This document shows positions 25,406 to 35,308 of a DNA stretch of 64,000 nucleotides, in pieces. Location: positions 2,137,001-2,201,000 of the forward strand of contig NC_013854.1 in the NCBI RefSeq assembly GCF_000010725.1. The letters are read 5' to 3'. Below the pieces are notes generated by a model. The model ran no database searches. It was given only the letters and a program-made list of their open reading frames with translations, and was not told the DNA's origin. The position numbers and the translations under genes were made by a program. This DNA comes from Azospirillum sp. B510 (GTDB lineage Bacteria > Pseudomonadota > Alphaproteobacteria > Azospirillales > Azospirillaceae). Within the stretch, counting starts at the first letter, position 1. Each line of letters opens with the position of its first letter.

Positions 25406-25632
25406 TAGCCGACTTGGTCGGCGAATTGCCCAACGTCGAGGATGAGGAAGTAGAGCAGGTCATCGACCTGATCGGCCGTCTCACCACGGCGGCAGTGTTC
25501 TTGAGCCGCGCCACCATGGCCGCGCGCGATGGCCTGCCCTTGCCCAGGCCGGACCTTGTCGACCAGTCGGCGCTCCAGGCTCTCGGCGCGCTGGAGCAGC
25601 GGTTCGCCGCCGGCTCCGATCCGCTGGCGTGA

Positions 25633-25889
25633 ATGGCCCCGCCCCTCGCCCTGCCCCCTGCCTCGCCGTCGCGGGCAGGTGAAGGGGCGGCAGGGGGATG
25701 GCAGCCCATGCGCCTCATGCATGGCGACGGGTCCCTCCATGCGCTGGAGAGCCGGGGGTTGCCCCAGCCCCGTGACGTCCCTAGCCGGGAAAATTCATGA
25801 GGGTTGGCGGGTGTAGCGGCATCCGTTGAGCGGCCGTAGGATTTGGGTGCTGACGCCAACTCCTGCCGTTTCCGGAGCGCCCACCCGCC
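25633..25889. other. gap before IS1380 transposase, no gene seen
   Basis: 257 bases, GC-rich, with short frames only in Pro/Arg-rich shadow reading. It contains the left end of the IS1380-type element, which I cannot place exactly; a shift in character occurs near 25785 (GCCGGGAAAATTCATG). Confidence 0.5.
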
Positions 25890-27230
25890 ATGGTTGATCA
25901 TACCCTGCCGCTGCCCGGCCTGTCACCCGTTGCTGGAAAGCCGGTGATCGGGCGCTTTGATGGCGGCCGCCTGTCCTCCGATGGCGGGCTGCTGGTGCTG
26001 CGGGAGGTGGCGAAGCGGCTGCGGATTGCCGATCGGCTGGCCGCCTGTATTGAGGACCCGCGCGATCCAACGCGCACCGTGCATTCGCTGGCCGACATCA
26101 TCGGCTTTCGCCTGCTGGCCATCGCGGCGGGCTACGAGGACGGCAACGACGCCGGCAGCCTACGCTCCGACCCGCTGTTCAAGATGGCCCTGGAACGCCT
26201 GCCGTCCGAGCGTGACCTTTGCTCGCAAGCCACCATCTCGCGCCTGGAGAACCTGCCGGATACCCGCGCACTGCTGCGCATGGGCCGAGCCATGGTCGAT
26301 CTCTACTGCGCGTCCTTTCGCCAGGTGCCCAAGCGCATCGTGCTGGATGTAGACGACACCTTCGACACGGTGCATGGCGGTCAGCAGTTGCGCCTGTTCA
26401 ACGCCCATTACGACGAGTACGGCTTCCAGCCCATCGTTGTCTTCGACGGCAGCGGCCGCTTTGTCACCGCTGTGCTGCGCCCAGCCAAGCGGCCCAAGGG
26501 GACGGAGATCCGGACCTTCCTGCGTCGCCTGCTCCGCGCCATTCGGGCAAACTGGCCCAAGACCGAGATCCTGCTGCGCGCCGACGGCCATTACGCCTGC
26601 CCGGAGGTGCTGGACTGGTGCGAGGCGGAGGGGCTCGACTACGTGCTCGGTCTGCCGACCAGCAGCACACTGCGCCGTCACGTCACCACGCTGGAGGCCA
26701 GCACCGCGGCGCGCTTCCAGGCCATGCCCGGAGCCGACAAGGTGCGCCGCTTCAAGGAATTCTATGACGGGGCCAGCACCTGGAGCCGGGTCCGCCGCAT
26801 CGTCGCGCGCGTCGAGGCAGGAGACCAGGGCACCGACAGCCGCTTCATCGTCACCAACCTACGCCACGGCACGGGTCGCTGGCTGTATGCCGGCCTGTAT
26901 TGCGCGAGGGGACAGGCGGAAAATCATATAAAAGCCTGGAAATCCCACCTTGCCGCAGACCGGACCTCCTGCACCAAGGCGACGGCCAACCAGTTCCGCC
27001 TGTTCCTGCACGCCGGGGCGTACTGGCTGCTGTGGAGCCTGCGCTCGCTGATGCCGAAACGCTCCCGCTGGCGCACGGTGCAATTCGACACCTTGCGGCT
27101 GCGCTTGGTGAAGACCGCCGCGCGTATCGTGGAGATGAAGACGCAGATCAAGGTGCACCTGCCGACCAGCGCGCCTGATCAGGCGATCATCCACCTCGCC
27201 CTCGGCCGCATGCCCCGGCTCATCTGCTGA
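25890..27230 (+). CDS. IS1380-family transposase
   Basis: 446 residues, intact, from ATG 25890 (MVDHTLPLPGLSPVAGKPVI). Typical IS1380 features: RFDGGRLSSDGGLLVLREV at the N-terminus, VLDVDDTFDTVHGGQQ with the first catalytic Asp, LRADGHYACPEVL with the second, and ARGQAENHIKAWKSHLAADR with the Glu. The gene is complete and could be active. I could not find a matching terminal repeat on the right, so the element ends are uncertain (about 25785 to 27290). It separates the replication genes from the packaging genes of the prophage. Confidence 0.92.
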   Translation: MVDHTLPLPGLSPVAGKPVIGRFDGGRLSSDGGLLVLREVAKRLRIADRLAACIEDPRDPTRTVHSLADIIGFRLLAIAAGYEDGNDAGSLRSDPLFKMALERLPSERDLCSQATISRLENLPDTRALLRMGRAMVDLYCASFRQVPKRIVLDVDDTFDTVHGGQQLRLFNAHYDEYGFQPIVVFDGSGRFVTAVLRPAKRPKGTEIRTFLRRLLRAIRANWPKTEILLRADGHYACPEVLDWCEAEGLDYVLGLPTSSTLRRHVTTLEASTAARFQAMPGADKVRRFKEFYDGASTWSRVRRIVARVEAGDQGTDSRFIVTNLRHGTGRWLYAGLYCARGQAENHIKAWKSHLAADRTSCTKATANQFRLFLHAGAYWLLWSLRSLMPKRSRWRTVQFDTLRLRLVKTAARIVEMKTQIKVHLPTSAPDQAIIHLALGRMPRLIC

Positions 27231-27406
27231 GCACCGGGGCAGCGTGCCCCAGCCGTCACCCAATCCCCTCCACCACCAACTCCGACACCGTCACGCCGCC
27301 GTCAGCGCGGCGGCCGACGACGCGCGCCCATACAGCCCAACGTTGATCATCTCAACGCGGCGACCAGACCGCTCGCCACCCTGGTGAATAAAGGCGGCTA
27401 GGCATC

Positions 27407-27422
27407 ACCCCCTAAAGGGGGT
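27407..27422. promoter_or_regulatory. short dyad upstream of terS
   Basis: ACCCCC-TAAA-GGGGGT is a perfect inverted repeat 47 bp before the terS start, next to an AT-rich CATATACT. It may be an operator for the late genes; it lacks the T-tract of a terminator. Confidence 0.4.
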
Positions 27423-27468
27423 TCCGGTTCCGCATATACTGCGATAAAAGTCCTATCGAGGTGATTGG

Positions 27469-27954
27469 ATGGCGACTCAGCAAGAGGTTGGGAGGCATCT
27501 GGATCTGTCGGAACGCAGCGTGAGGGACCTTCTCGACCGCAGCGTATTGCCTGCCGCCCGCCGTGGTGCGCTTGACCTCGACACCTGCCGTGCCGCCTAT
27601 ATCAAGCACCTCCGCGCCGTCGCGGCCGGCCGCTCCCTGGGGCCGGCCGGGGACGACCTGACGACGGAGCGCGCCCGGCTGGCGCGCGAACAGGCGGACG
27701 CGGTCGCGATCCGCAACGCCGTATCCAGGCGGGAGCTCCTGCCCAGAAGCGACGTCACGCGCGCTGTGGTTGGCGCCTTCACAATCGTGCGGGACCGGCT
27801 CAGCGCCTTGCCGGCGCGGCTTGCCGGCTCACTCGCCGCCACGACCGATCCTGCCGACGCCCGGGCACGACTAGAGACTGCCATCGCCGACGTACTGGCC
27901 GAATTGGCTGAGACGCGCGTCGTCACCGTTGAGGAACCCGCCGATGCAGCTTGA
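27469..27954 (+). CDS. phage terminase small subunit (Nu1-like)
   Basis: 161 residues from ATG 27469. The N-terminal winged helix-turn-helix VGRHLDLSERSVRDLLDRSV recognises packaging sites in this family. The middle has the helical ARLAREQADAVAIRNAVSRRELL typical of Nu1/gp1 small subunits, and the rest is an oligomerisation-type helix region. The stop overlaps the terL start by 11 bp, the usual terminase arrangement. It appears intact, but its partner gene is destroyed. Confidence 0.85.
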   Translation: MATQQEVGRHLDLSERSVRDLLDRSVLPAARRGALDLDTCRAAYIKHLRAVAAGRSLGPAGDDLTTERARLAREQADAVAIRNAVSRRELLPRSDVTRAVVGAFTIVRDRLSALPARLAGSLAATTDPADARARLETAIADVLAELAETRVVTVEEPADAA

Positions 27955-28144
27955 CGTGCCCGTTTCCGAGTTGGTGGCGGAGGTGGCGACCGGTTGGTTC
28001 GCCTCACTGCGCCCGCCGCCGCGCCTTTCACTGGCGGAATGGGCAGAACGGCACGCCCGGCTGTATGATGGATCGGTCTTCCGCCCCTATCCCTACCAAG
28101 TCGCCCCCTTGAATGCGATGGCTGATCCGTCCGTTCGCCAAGTA
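27944..28144 (+). pseudogene. phage terminase large subunit (GpA-like), 5' fragment
   Basis: ATG 27944 begins MQLDVPVSELVAEVATGW and reaches RLSLAEWAERHARLYDGSVF, YPYQVAPLNAMADPSVRQV. These are the N-terminal residues of GpA-type packaging ATPases just before Walker A. The IS630 element then replaces the rest. The ATPase and nuclease domains are gone, so the prophage cannot package DNA with its own enzyme. Confidence 0.88.
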
Positions 28145-29322
28145 ATACCAGAGCCGGAAACTTCTGACTCGCCGGGTCTGTGGCTTGCGGTTCAGCGCCG
28201 GTAGTGATTCCCTGTGCCAGGTCTCACCATTGAGCGAAGCACAGCCATGTCCGCCCTGCCGATCCGCCCCGACCTGAGCTCGGAAGACCTGCGCCGCCTC
28301 GCCCGCGGCGAGAGCGATGGGCGGGTGTGCCGGCGCCTGCTGGCGATCGCCATGGCGCTGGACGGCGTCAGCCGGGCGGAAGCGGCGCGGCAAGCCGGCA
28401 TGGACCGGCAAGCGCTGCGCGACTGGGTCGTGCGCTACAACGCCGAAGGGGTGGACGGCTTGCGGGATCGGGCGCGCTGCGGCCGGCCGCCGCTGCTCGC
28501 CGACGCCCTGGAGCCGGAATTGGCTGACCTGATCGCCGCCGGCCCCGAGGTCGAACGGGACGGCGTCGTCGAGTACCGGGTTCGCCACATCCGCGACTTG
28601 GCCCTGCGGCATTTCGGGGCGGACTACAGCCGCACCGGCATGCAGGACCGCTTGCACCGCATGAAGCTGTCCTTCCTGACGCCGCGCCCGATCCATCCCA
28701 AGGCCGACGCACCGGCCCAGGAGGCGTTTAAAAAAACTTCGCCGAACGCCTCGCCGCCATCGGAGAGGACCACCCCGAGGCGAGCGCCGTGGAGGTCTGG
28801 TTCCAGGACGAGGCCCGCATCGGCCAGAAAGGCACCCTGACCCGGCGCTGGGCGCCGCGCGGCAGCCGGCCGCGCGCCGTGCGCGATCATCGTTTCAAGT
28901 CGGCCTATCTCTTCGGCGCGGTCTGTCCTGAGCGCGACACCGGAGCCGCCATCGTCATGACGCGCGCCAACACCGAGGCGATGAACCTCATGCTGGAGGA
29001 GATCAGCCGCACCGTCACCCCCGGCGCCCATGCCGCCGTGGTGATCGACGGGGCGGGATGGCACACCAGCGGCGATCTCGCCGTGCCGGCCAACATCACC
29101 CTCGTGCCGCTCCCGCCCTACAGCCCGGAACTCAACGCCATCGAAAGGCTCTGGCAGGTCATGCGCGACACCCTGCTGTCCCACCGGCTCTTCACCGACC
29201 TCAACGCCATCCTCGACGTCTGCTGTCGCGTCTGGAACCGCATCCTCGCCGAACCCGGCCGCATCCGCTCCACATGCGGTTACCCGTGGGCCTTACAGGT
29301 CAAAATTTAACGGCTTTGGTAT
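28145..29322 (+). mobile_element. IS630-family element at a deletion junction
   Basis: Imperfect inverted ends ATACCAGAGCCGGAAAC (left) and ATACCAAAGCCGTTAAA (right, complemented). TA lies on the left but not on the right. IS630 elements duplicate TA, so the lost right TA fits an adjacent deletion that took away the rest of terL, portal, protease and the start of the capsid gene. Confidence 0.8.
28247..29310 (+). CDS. IS630-family transposase with programmed -1 frameshift
   Basis: ORF1 from ATG 28247 (MSALPIRPDLSSEDLRRLAR) carries the N-terminal helix-turn-helix AEAARQAGMDRQALRDWVVR. At GTTTAAAAAAAC (about 28727-28738) a -1 slip on A AAA AAC leads into KNFAERLAAIGEDHPEAS. ORF2 then has VWFQDEARIGQKG (Asp), VVIDGAGWHTSGD (Asp) and LPPYSPELNAIERLW (Glu), the DDE triad of IS630/Tc1 enzymes. 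The slippery heptamer in this position is standard for the family, so it is scored as intact. Confidence 0.88.
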
Positions 29323-30181
29323 GACCACCGGCGACTTCCCGGTTCTGCTGGCGAACGCGGCCAACAAGACCCTGTTGCCGGCTTATCAGGCGGCGGCGCC
29401 GACCTACCGCCGGTTCTTCGCCCGGCGCGACTTCCGTGACTTCAAGCCCGCGTCCTTCGCCCGCGTCGGCGACTTTCCCGTGCCGATGGCGGTAGGGGAG
29501 AACGGCGAATATAAGCACGGCGCCATCTCCGAAAGCGGCGAGACGGTCACTCTGGGCGAGTATGGCCGGGTGGTGATGTTCTCGCGCAAGGCCCTGATCA
29601 ACGACGACCTGGGCGCCTTCTCCGACCTGCCGACCAAGGCGGCGCTCCGCTGCGCCGATTGGGAAAATTCAGTGGCCTGGGCGCTGGTGGTGAGCAACCC
29701 CGTCCTGTCCGACGGCAAGACCCTGTTCCACGCTGCGCACGGCAACCTCGCCACCGCCGGCGCGGTGATCGACCTCGAAAGCGTGTCGGCGGGTGAGGCC
29801 GCCATGATGAAACAGACGAGCCTCGACGGCCTGAAGCTGAACCTTCATCCCGCCGTGCTGGCGACCGGGCCGGACCAGTTCACCGCGGCCCGCCAGTTCA
29901 CCAGCACGGCGGTCGCGCCAACCACCGCCGCCGCGGTCAACCCGCTGGCCGGCAAGCTGGATCCGGTGGGCGACGCCAACATTCCCGGTCCCGGCTGGTA
30001 CCTCATGGCGGAACCGGCGGCACTCGAAACCTTCATCTACGGCTACCTTCAGGGCCAGTCCGGGCCGGTCATCACGCCCGAACCGGGCTTCGATGTCGCT
30101 GGCGTGAAGGTCAAGCTCACCATCGATTTCGCCGTCGGCGCGGTGGACTACCGCGGGGCTTACTACAACCCCAGCCCCTGA
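29321..30181 (+). pseudogene. phage major capsid protein, 5'-truncated
   Basis: The frame starts at an ATG formed by the IS630 end (29321) and reads TGDFPVLLANAANKTLLPAY, a segment that normally lies inside prohead-protease/major-capsid fusion proteins of Mu-gpT-like type. It continues through KALINDDLGAFSDL, HPAVLATGPDQF and YLMAEPAALETFIYGY to YRGAYYNPSP. The capsid domain seems nearly whole (286 residues), but the protease part and native start are lost. Co-linear head genes follow directly, with 2 bp to the next. Confidence 0.8.
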
Positions 30182-30183
30182 CC

Positions 30184-30399
30184 ATGGCGACGCCGGCCGA
30201 ACTGATCGGGATGCGGGACGCGCTGGAGGCCGCCCGCTACAGCGGCAACCGGCGGGTCCGCGTGGGCGGAACCGAAATCGAGTTCCGGTCCGATGCCGAG
30301 ATGAAGGCGGCGCTTCTGGATCTGAACCGGAAGATCGCCGCCGCCAGCGGTTCGGCCGGCTCGCCCTTCGTGACCTTCACGACCTCAAAAGGACTCTGA
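30184..30399 (+). CDS. phage head-tail joining protein (gpW-like)
   Basis: 71 residues from ATG 30184. An N-terminal helix (AELIGMRDALEAARYSGNRR), a central beta hairpin (VRVGGTEIEFRSDAEM) and a second helix (KAALLDLNRKIAAAS) match the small gpW/gpFII-like joiner family. It sits between capsid and DUF2190 genes, the common position. Intact. Confidence 0.8.
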   Translation: MATPAELIGMRDALEAARYSGNRRVRVGGTEIEFRSDAEMKAALLDLNRKIAAASGSAGSPFVTFTTSKGL

Positions 30400-30400
30400 C

Positions 30401-30745
30401 ATGCGGAATTTCGTTTGCGAGGGCTGCCATCTCAACCTCACCGCGCCGCGGGCTCTCGCGTCCGGAGAGGGCTTTGTCGTGGGCTCGATCTTCGCGGTGG
30501 CCAGCACCACCGCCGCCAGCGGCACCGCTCTTGTCGGCGTGACCGAGGGGGTGTTCGACCTGCCGAAGAAGAGCACCACCGCCTTTGCCGTGGGGGATCG
30601 GGTGTCCTGGGAGAACACCAACCATTACTGCGACGCGCCCGGAACCGGCCTGTATCCGGTGGGTGTCGCGGTGGCCGCCGCCGGTGCCGGCGCAGCGACG
30701 GTGCGGGTGAAGCTGGCGGAGGTGCCGACGGCGCCGGCCGCCTGA
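30401..30745 (+). CDS. DUF2190 capsid decoration-type protein
   Basis: 114 residues from ATG 30401 (MRNFVCEGCHLNLTAPRALA). DUF2190 features: an all-beta domain with GEGFVVGSIFAVAST, TEGVFDLPKKSTTAFAVGDR and YPVGVAVAAAG. DUF2190 proteins are found beside capsid genes and are thought to decorate the head. It starts one base after the previous stop. Confidence 0.8.
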   Translation: MRNFVCEGCHLNLTAPRALASGEGFVVGSIFAVASTTAASGTALVGVTEGVFDLPKKSTTAFAVGDRVSWENTNHYCDAPGTGLYPVGVAVAAAGAGAATVRVKLAEVPTAPAA

Positions 30746-30897
30746 TGATTTCGGCCGGCGCCGACACGCCGGCCCGACGCGACATGTCGGCGCATGAAGA
30801 AGGGCGCGCCGCCCGTCCTGAACCGGAAAGCCATCTGCCCGCCGGCGTGTTGGAGGGGTGAAGGGGCTCAAGGTGGCAAGGCGGCACCATCCACGGG

Positions 30898-31491
30898 GTG
30901 AAGCAAATGAAGCTGACCTATTCGGATAGAACAGTCGACCTACTGATCGAGGGTGCAGACGACACCATCCGGCAAGTGTTCGTCGCAGAAGCGCAGCGCC
31001 AGCTTGCCGCGGCGAAAGAGGAGTCCCAGCCGGATGGCGTAGTCCAGTACGTCGACGGTGCGCGCGGCGCGCCCCTGGAAAGCGTGAAGATGAACGGCGG
31101 CGTACTGTTCGAGTTCTATTACACGACCAGCATCGTCAAGCGGGCGATTGAGACACTGGAGAATACAAGCCCTCTGGATACTGGAAATTATATCAATCAC
31201 CACGAAGTCTTCGTCGATGGCGCTCTGGTGACGGATCTCGAATCGCTGAGAACAGTCCGCCGCGTCGTCATCGCGAACACCATGAATTATTCCCGGATCA
31301 TTGAGCGGGGAATGGGAAAACATGTTCCCTGGTCGAAGCAACCACAGGTGCCTGCCGAGGGCGTTTACACCGCAGCGGCCAAGACGTTGACGCGCGAGTT
31401 CGGGCAGATCGCGGATATTGCTCTGACCTGGGTCGAGATCGACGGGCAGTCCGGGAGAACTCCGGCTCTCGCAATCGAACGGAGGCAGTAA
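30898..31491 (+). CDS. phage tail-completion/connector-like protein
   Basis: 197 residues from GTG 30898, or ATG 30907. SPLDTGNYINHHEVFVDGAL, VVIANTMNYSRIIERGMGK and YTAAAKTLTREFGQIADIAL resemble HK97 gp10-like tail-completion proteins (SGxY motif, then NxxxYAxxxExG). It lies three bases before the tape-measure start. Family placement is by motif pattern only. Confidence 0.6.
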   Translation: MKQMKLTYSDRTVDLLIEGADDTIRQVFVAEAQRQLAAAKEESQPDGVVQYVDGARGAPLESVKMNGGVLFEFYYTTSIVKRAIETLENTSPLDTGNYINHHEVFVDGALVTDLESLRTVRRVVIANTMNYSRIIERGMGKHVPWSKQPQVPAEGVYTAAAKTLTREFGQIADIALTWVEIDGQSGRTPALAIERRQ

Positions 31492-31841
31492 ATCATGGCC
31501 GGATCAAAAGTAACTCTGGCCGAACTCGAAGTCCGCATGAGCGGGCTATCGGCCATCGAACGATATAACGCGCTGATGCAGGGCGCCGGTTCTGCAACCG
31601 AAATCGCAGCGAAACAGTTCGAAGCGCTTGACCGCCAGCAACAGGCGGTCGCCGCAAGCGCCACGAGGACAACAGCCCGGCTGCGCGAGACCGATCGGGA
31701 ATGGAAGAGCCTCGAACGATCCATTCCCGGAACAACCGCGGCGATGGAGAGGTTCGCCCGAGTGAGCGGCCAAGCCGACGCCGCCCTTGCCGCCGGCCGC
31801 ATCACCGTCGAACAACACGCCGCCGCCGTCGCGAAGCTTAA

Positions 31842-33148
31842 CAGGACGCGGAAAAAGGCTCGTGTATGGCGTCCTTGCCTCTGCGGAGGCTCGAAATTTG
31901 GGCCTTTTGCACCCGCTTTGGTCGAAATCAGCGGGTGCACCCCCGGCCTGGAGCGCCCAAGGCCGCCTTTTGGGCGGACTCCGGGCGTGATTATGCCGCC
32001 GCCAGTAGCTTTGGCAGGCGGATCAGGTTGTAGGCGGCGGCGGTCAGGGTGAACATCCAGCCGACACGGGCCGTGCCGCGATGGCGGGTCTTGCGTAGCC
32101 CGGCCCCTTTGATCCAGCCGAACACCTCCTCGATGCGCTTGCGGATTCGTAGGCTGACTGCATAGCCGGGGTGGCGGGTGGTTCGGCCGTCGATGGCCGA
32201 GCGGCGGTTGCGGGTGTTCTGGGCGACGTGCGGGGCGGCGCCCAACTCGCGCATGTTCGCCACGAAATCCTTGGTGTCGTAGGCCTTGTCGGCGCCCACC
32301 GTGATGCGGTGGCGGCCGGGGATGGCCTCGACCATGGACACCGCCGCCTCGCGCTCGGCCAAGCCGGTCGCCGCGGTGAGCCGGACATTGACCACCAGGG
32401 CGTTCCGGTTCTCCATCAACGCATGACCCATGAAGGCCAGCTTCGCCGGCTGCCCGTTGCCCTTGCGGTACAGCCGCGCCTCGGGGTCGCTGGTCGAGGC
32501 ATGGGTCTCGTTGGACCGCTTCTCGCCGTGAAAGTCGCGTTCGCCGTTGCGTCCCGGCCCCGGCGGCTCACCGCTGCCATCTTTGGGCCGGAAGCTCTTC
32601 ACGCTGGCCCAGGCTTCGATCAGCGTCCCGTCCACCGAGAAGTGCTCGTCCGACAGCAGCGCTTTCACCTTCGGCTGGCCCAGCACGGTGGCCAGGAACT
32701 TGGCCGCCACATCCCCGGCCAGCAGACGCTCCCGGTTCTTGGTGAACACCGTCACGTCCCACACCGGAGCGTCCATCGACAAGCCGACGAACCAGCGGAA
32801 CAGCAGGTTATAGTCGAGCTGTTCCATCAGCTGGCGTTCCGAGCGCACCGAGTAGAAGGCCTGGAGCAGCAGCGCCCGCAGCAGCTTTTCCGGCGGGATC
32901 GACGGCCGGCCGATCTTGGAGTACAGCCCCTCGAACGCCGGTGACATCACCTCCAGCGCTTCGTCCACGATGGCCCGGATCGGCCGCAATGGATGGGTCG
33001 CCGGAACCCGTGCCTCGCAGCTCACGTAGCTGAAAAGACCCTCGCTGCGTTCGTCCGAGCCCCGCATCATTCCCTCAACGGTCGCCTTTGCCCTCACTGG
33101 AGGGAATCACGACACGACAGCCGTGCACAGCCCTTTTTCCGCGGCCTG
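31842..33148 (-). mobile_element. IS5-group element, 1307 bp, TTAA duplication
   Basis: Inverted ends CAGGACGCGGAAAAAGG and CAGGCCGCGGAAAAAGG (right end complemented), flanked by TTAA at 31838-31841 and 33149-33152. TTAA fits the YTAR target of the IS5 group. One intact transposase is inside, opposite to the phage genes. Confidence 0.93.
31991..33097 (-). CDS. IS5-group transposase
   Basis: 368 residues, intact, from GTG or ATG-type start at 33097. Features: GLFSYVSCEARVPATHPLRP, LLRALLLQAFYSVRSERQLM, FSVDGTLIEAWASVKSFRPK (first Asp), VGADKAYDTKDFVANMRELG (second Asp), and RKRIEEVFGWIKGAGLRKTR (Glu). Complete DDE triad; likely active. A shorter start near 33067 (MRGSDERSEG) is equally plausible. 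Confidence 0.92.
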   Translation of the reverse strand: MRAKATVEGMMRGSDERSEGLFSYVSCEARVPATHPLRPIRAIVDEALEVMSPAFEGLYSKIGRPSIPPEKLLRALLLQAFYSVRSERQLMEQLDYNLLFRWFVGLSMDAPVWDVTVFTKNRERLLAGDVAAKFLATVLGQPKVKALLSDEHFSVDGTLIEAWASVKSFRPKDGSGEPPGPGRNGERDFHGEKRSNETHASTSDPEARLYRKGNGQPAKLAFMGHALMENRNALVVNVRLTAATGLAEREAAVSMVEAIPGRHRITVGADKAYDTKDFVANMRELGAAPHVAQNTRNRRSAIDGRTTRHPGYAVSLRIRKRIEEVFGWIKGAGLRKTRHRGTARVGWMFTLTAAAYNLIRLPKLLAAA

Positions 33149-35308
33149 TTAAAGCCCGATATGTCGAAGCCGCCGAATCCGCGCCCAAGCTCGTTGCTGC
33201 AAACGAAAATGCCGCAAAGTCGACCAAGCTGGCAGCACACGAGGTCACGAATCTCAGCTACCAGCTCCAGAATGCGGCGGTGCAGTTGACGGGTGGCCAG
33301 TCGCCCTTCCTGGTGCTCATGCAGCAGGGTCCACAGGCAACAGGCGCGGTTGGGGGTGTCGGCCGTGCAGTGGCGCTGTTGATGTCACCGATCGGGCTGG
33401 CCGTAACCGGCGCCGCGGCACTCGTGGGCGGCATTGCCCTAATCGGAAACCGGGCAGCCTCGACGGAGGGGCAAATCCGCAGCCTAACCGTCCAGGCAAA
33501 GGCATTCGGTACCGAGATGCAGGCCAGCGCCGAACAGTTGCGCGGCATCGCCAAGGGGCTTTACGCGGACGGGTTGGGCCGGGACGAGGCGTCTGCGGTC
33601 GCTGGTGTACTGGCGACCACACGGGGCATCACCGGCACTTTGACGAAGGAGTTCGCCACGCTCGGCAGTGACATGGCCGCCGGCATCGGTAAGGGCGCCG
33701 ACGAAGCCGTGAAGTCCCTCTCCGCCATGGCGACAGATGGATACCCAGCCATCAAGAAGCTCCAGGACGAAATCGGCTTCCTGACGACTGACGAGATGAA
33801 AGCCGTCCGCGTCATGGCCGAGCATGGCGACCAGTCCGGAGCACTGGCCACCGCCATCGCCGCCCTGCATCGCCGCTTCGATGGGCTCCGTCAGGAGTCG
33901 ATGGGGCCAGCGGAGAAGGCTTTCCACGACATGGGGGTGGGCTGGAACTCGTTCATCGATGCCGTCGCCGCCAGCCGGCCGGTGATGGATACGATCGCCA
34001 CCGTTTCCGGGGCGGTGCAGCGGATGGCCGCCGCCGTGACCAGCACACCGAAACAGCAGGTGGCCGACCTTGAAGACCGGGCGGCGGAAGTCCGCAAGAG
34101 CATCGCCATGCGCGACGCCGCGAAGAGCAGCGGCGAGACCTACCTGAATCTGAACCTTTGGAGCCTCATCACCGGCGCAACCGACGGCGCGGATCTCGAT
34201 CGCCAGCTTGCGCAGATCGAACAGCAGCTGCGGGCCGCCCGTGGTCGCGTGGTGGCGGAGGTGTCCAAGAACCCGATCCGCATGGCCGGTACGTCGGCCG
34301 GCGCCGCAAGTTCCGGTTTCAAGCCGGATGAGCGCTCGATTGCCTATGTCGACGAACAGACAGCCGCCTATGACCGCTTGGCCAAGGCAGTGGAAGGCAA
34401 TGCTGGGCAACGCGCGCTGAACATGGCCGCGATGAAAGCGGAAGACGAGATCCGGGAAAAGCATCTGTCCGGGTTGGAGGCCGAAAATATCCACATCCTA
34501 CGCCGCAACGAGGCCATGTTGCAGATGGGTGTTGCTGCCGGCGATGAACTGCGCAATCTGGCGCTGACCGCCCAAGGCCACCTCGATCTCGCAAAGGCCT
34601 ACGGCATCTCGGAAGCCGCCGCGATCCGCCAGAAGGCTGCAAACGACGCCCTTGCCACCGCGGCCGGCAATGCGGCCGTGAACGTTTCGGAACTGACACA
34701 GGCCAATGTTCGAGCTGCCGCCGGGGCAGCAGCCGCTGATCTGGCGAAACAGGCGACCGATCTTGCGCGGATGGCCGAACTTCAGTTGCGTGTCGCCCAC
34801 GCGGCCGGCATCAGCGGCGCGGCTCAGCAGGAAGCCCAACGCCAAGTCGACGTCTACCGCGCTACCGCGCCTGCAATTGCCGCCGCACAGGCCGCCGAAG
34901 CGCAAGGAAACTTCGACCTGGCGCAACGGCTCCACGATCTGGCCAGCGCCTACAACATCGCGTCGCAGGCCAAGGAACATGCAGACGCGGTAACCCCTGT
35001 CCAAGAGTTTCCCGCCGAGTTCCTCGAATCTGAAGAGGCAATGACCACCGTTCTGGAGGTGCTGGGAAGACCGTCGTCAACGTTCATGTGTCCGAACAGG
35101 CAATCAATATACTGTCTGACACCCTGGTCTATAATGGCGAAAAGCCGATGGCATTATGCAAAACGAAATGCGATGTCATTGGCGACAGCGTCGCCGCGAT
35201 TTCCTGTCGTGGGCAGACCAAGATCGCGCGAATGCACCGGGAGTTGTTTTCTGATATCGCCAAATTTGACGATTATGTTGGCAACCTCCACCTGATCCTG
35301 GCCGACTC

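Larger units (their letters stand above)
24433..25632 (+). pseudogene. hypothetical gene split by an IS
   Basis: The 5' part 24433-24558 encodes MGKRDDMARRAFQRQRAGQR and on to VVAGLRGL. The 3' part 25408-25632 continues ADLVGELPNVEDEEVEQVID to the stop. Removing the 847-bp IS and one TA restores an uninterrupted 116-codon frame. No known family; the C-terminal half is helical and acidic. It was the last gene of the replication-type operon before insertion. Confidence 0.75.
31495..35295 (+). pseudogene. phage tail length tape-measure gene split by an IS5 element
   Basis: The 5' part 31495-31837 begins MAGSKVTLAELEVRMSGLSA with a long helical run. The 3' part from 33149 has LSYQLQNAAVQLTGGQSPFL, VLMQQGPQATGAVGG and AVALLMSPIGLAVTGAAALV, the lambda H-type tail length signature, then a long Ala-rich coiled region. 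Cutting out 31842-33148 and one TTAA joins AVAKL to KARYVEAAES in frame (830 codons). The last 80 residues, after about 35040, look like out-of-frame sequence, so the native C-terminus may also be damaged. Confidence 0.85.
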
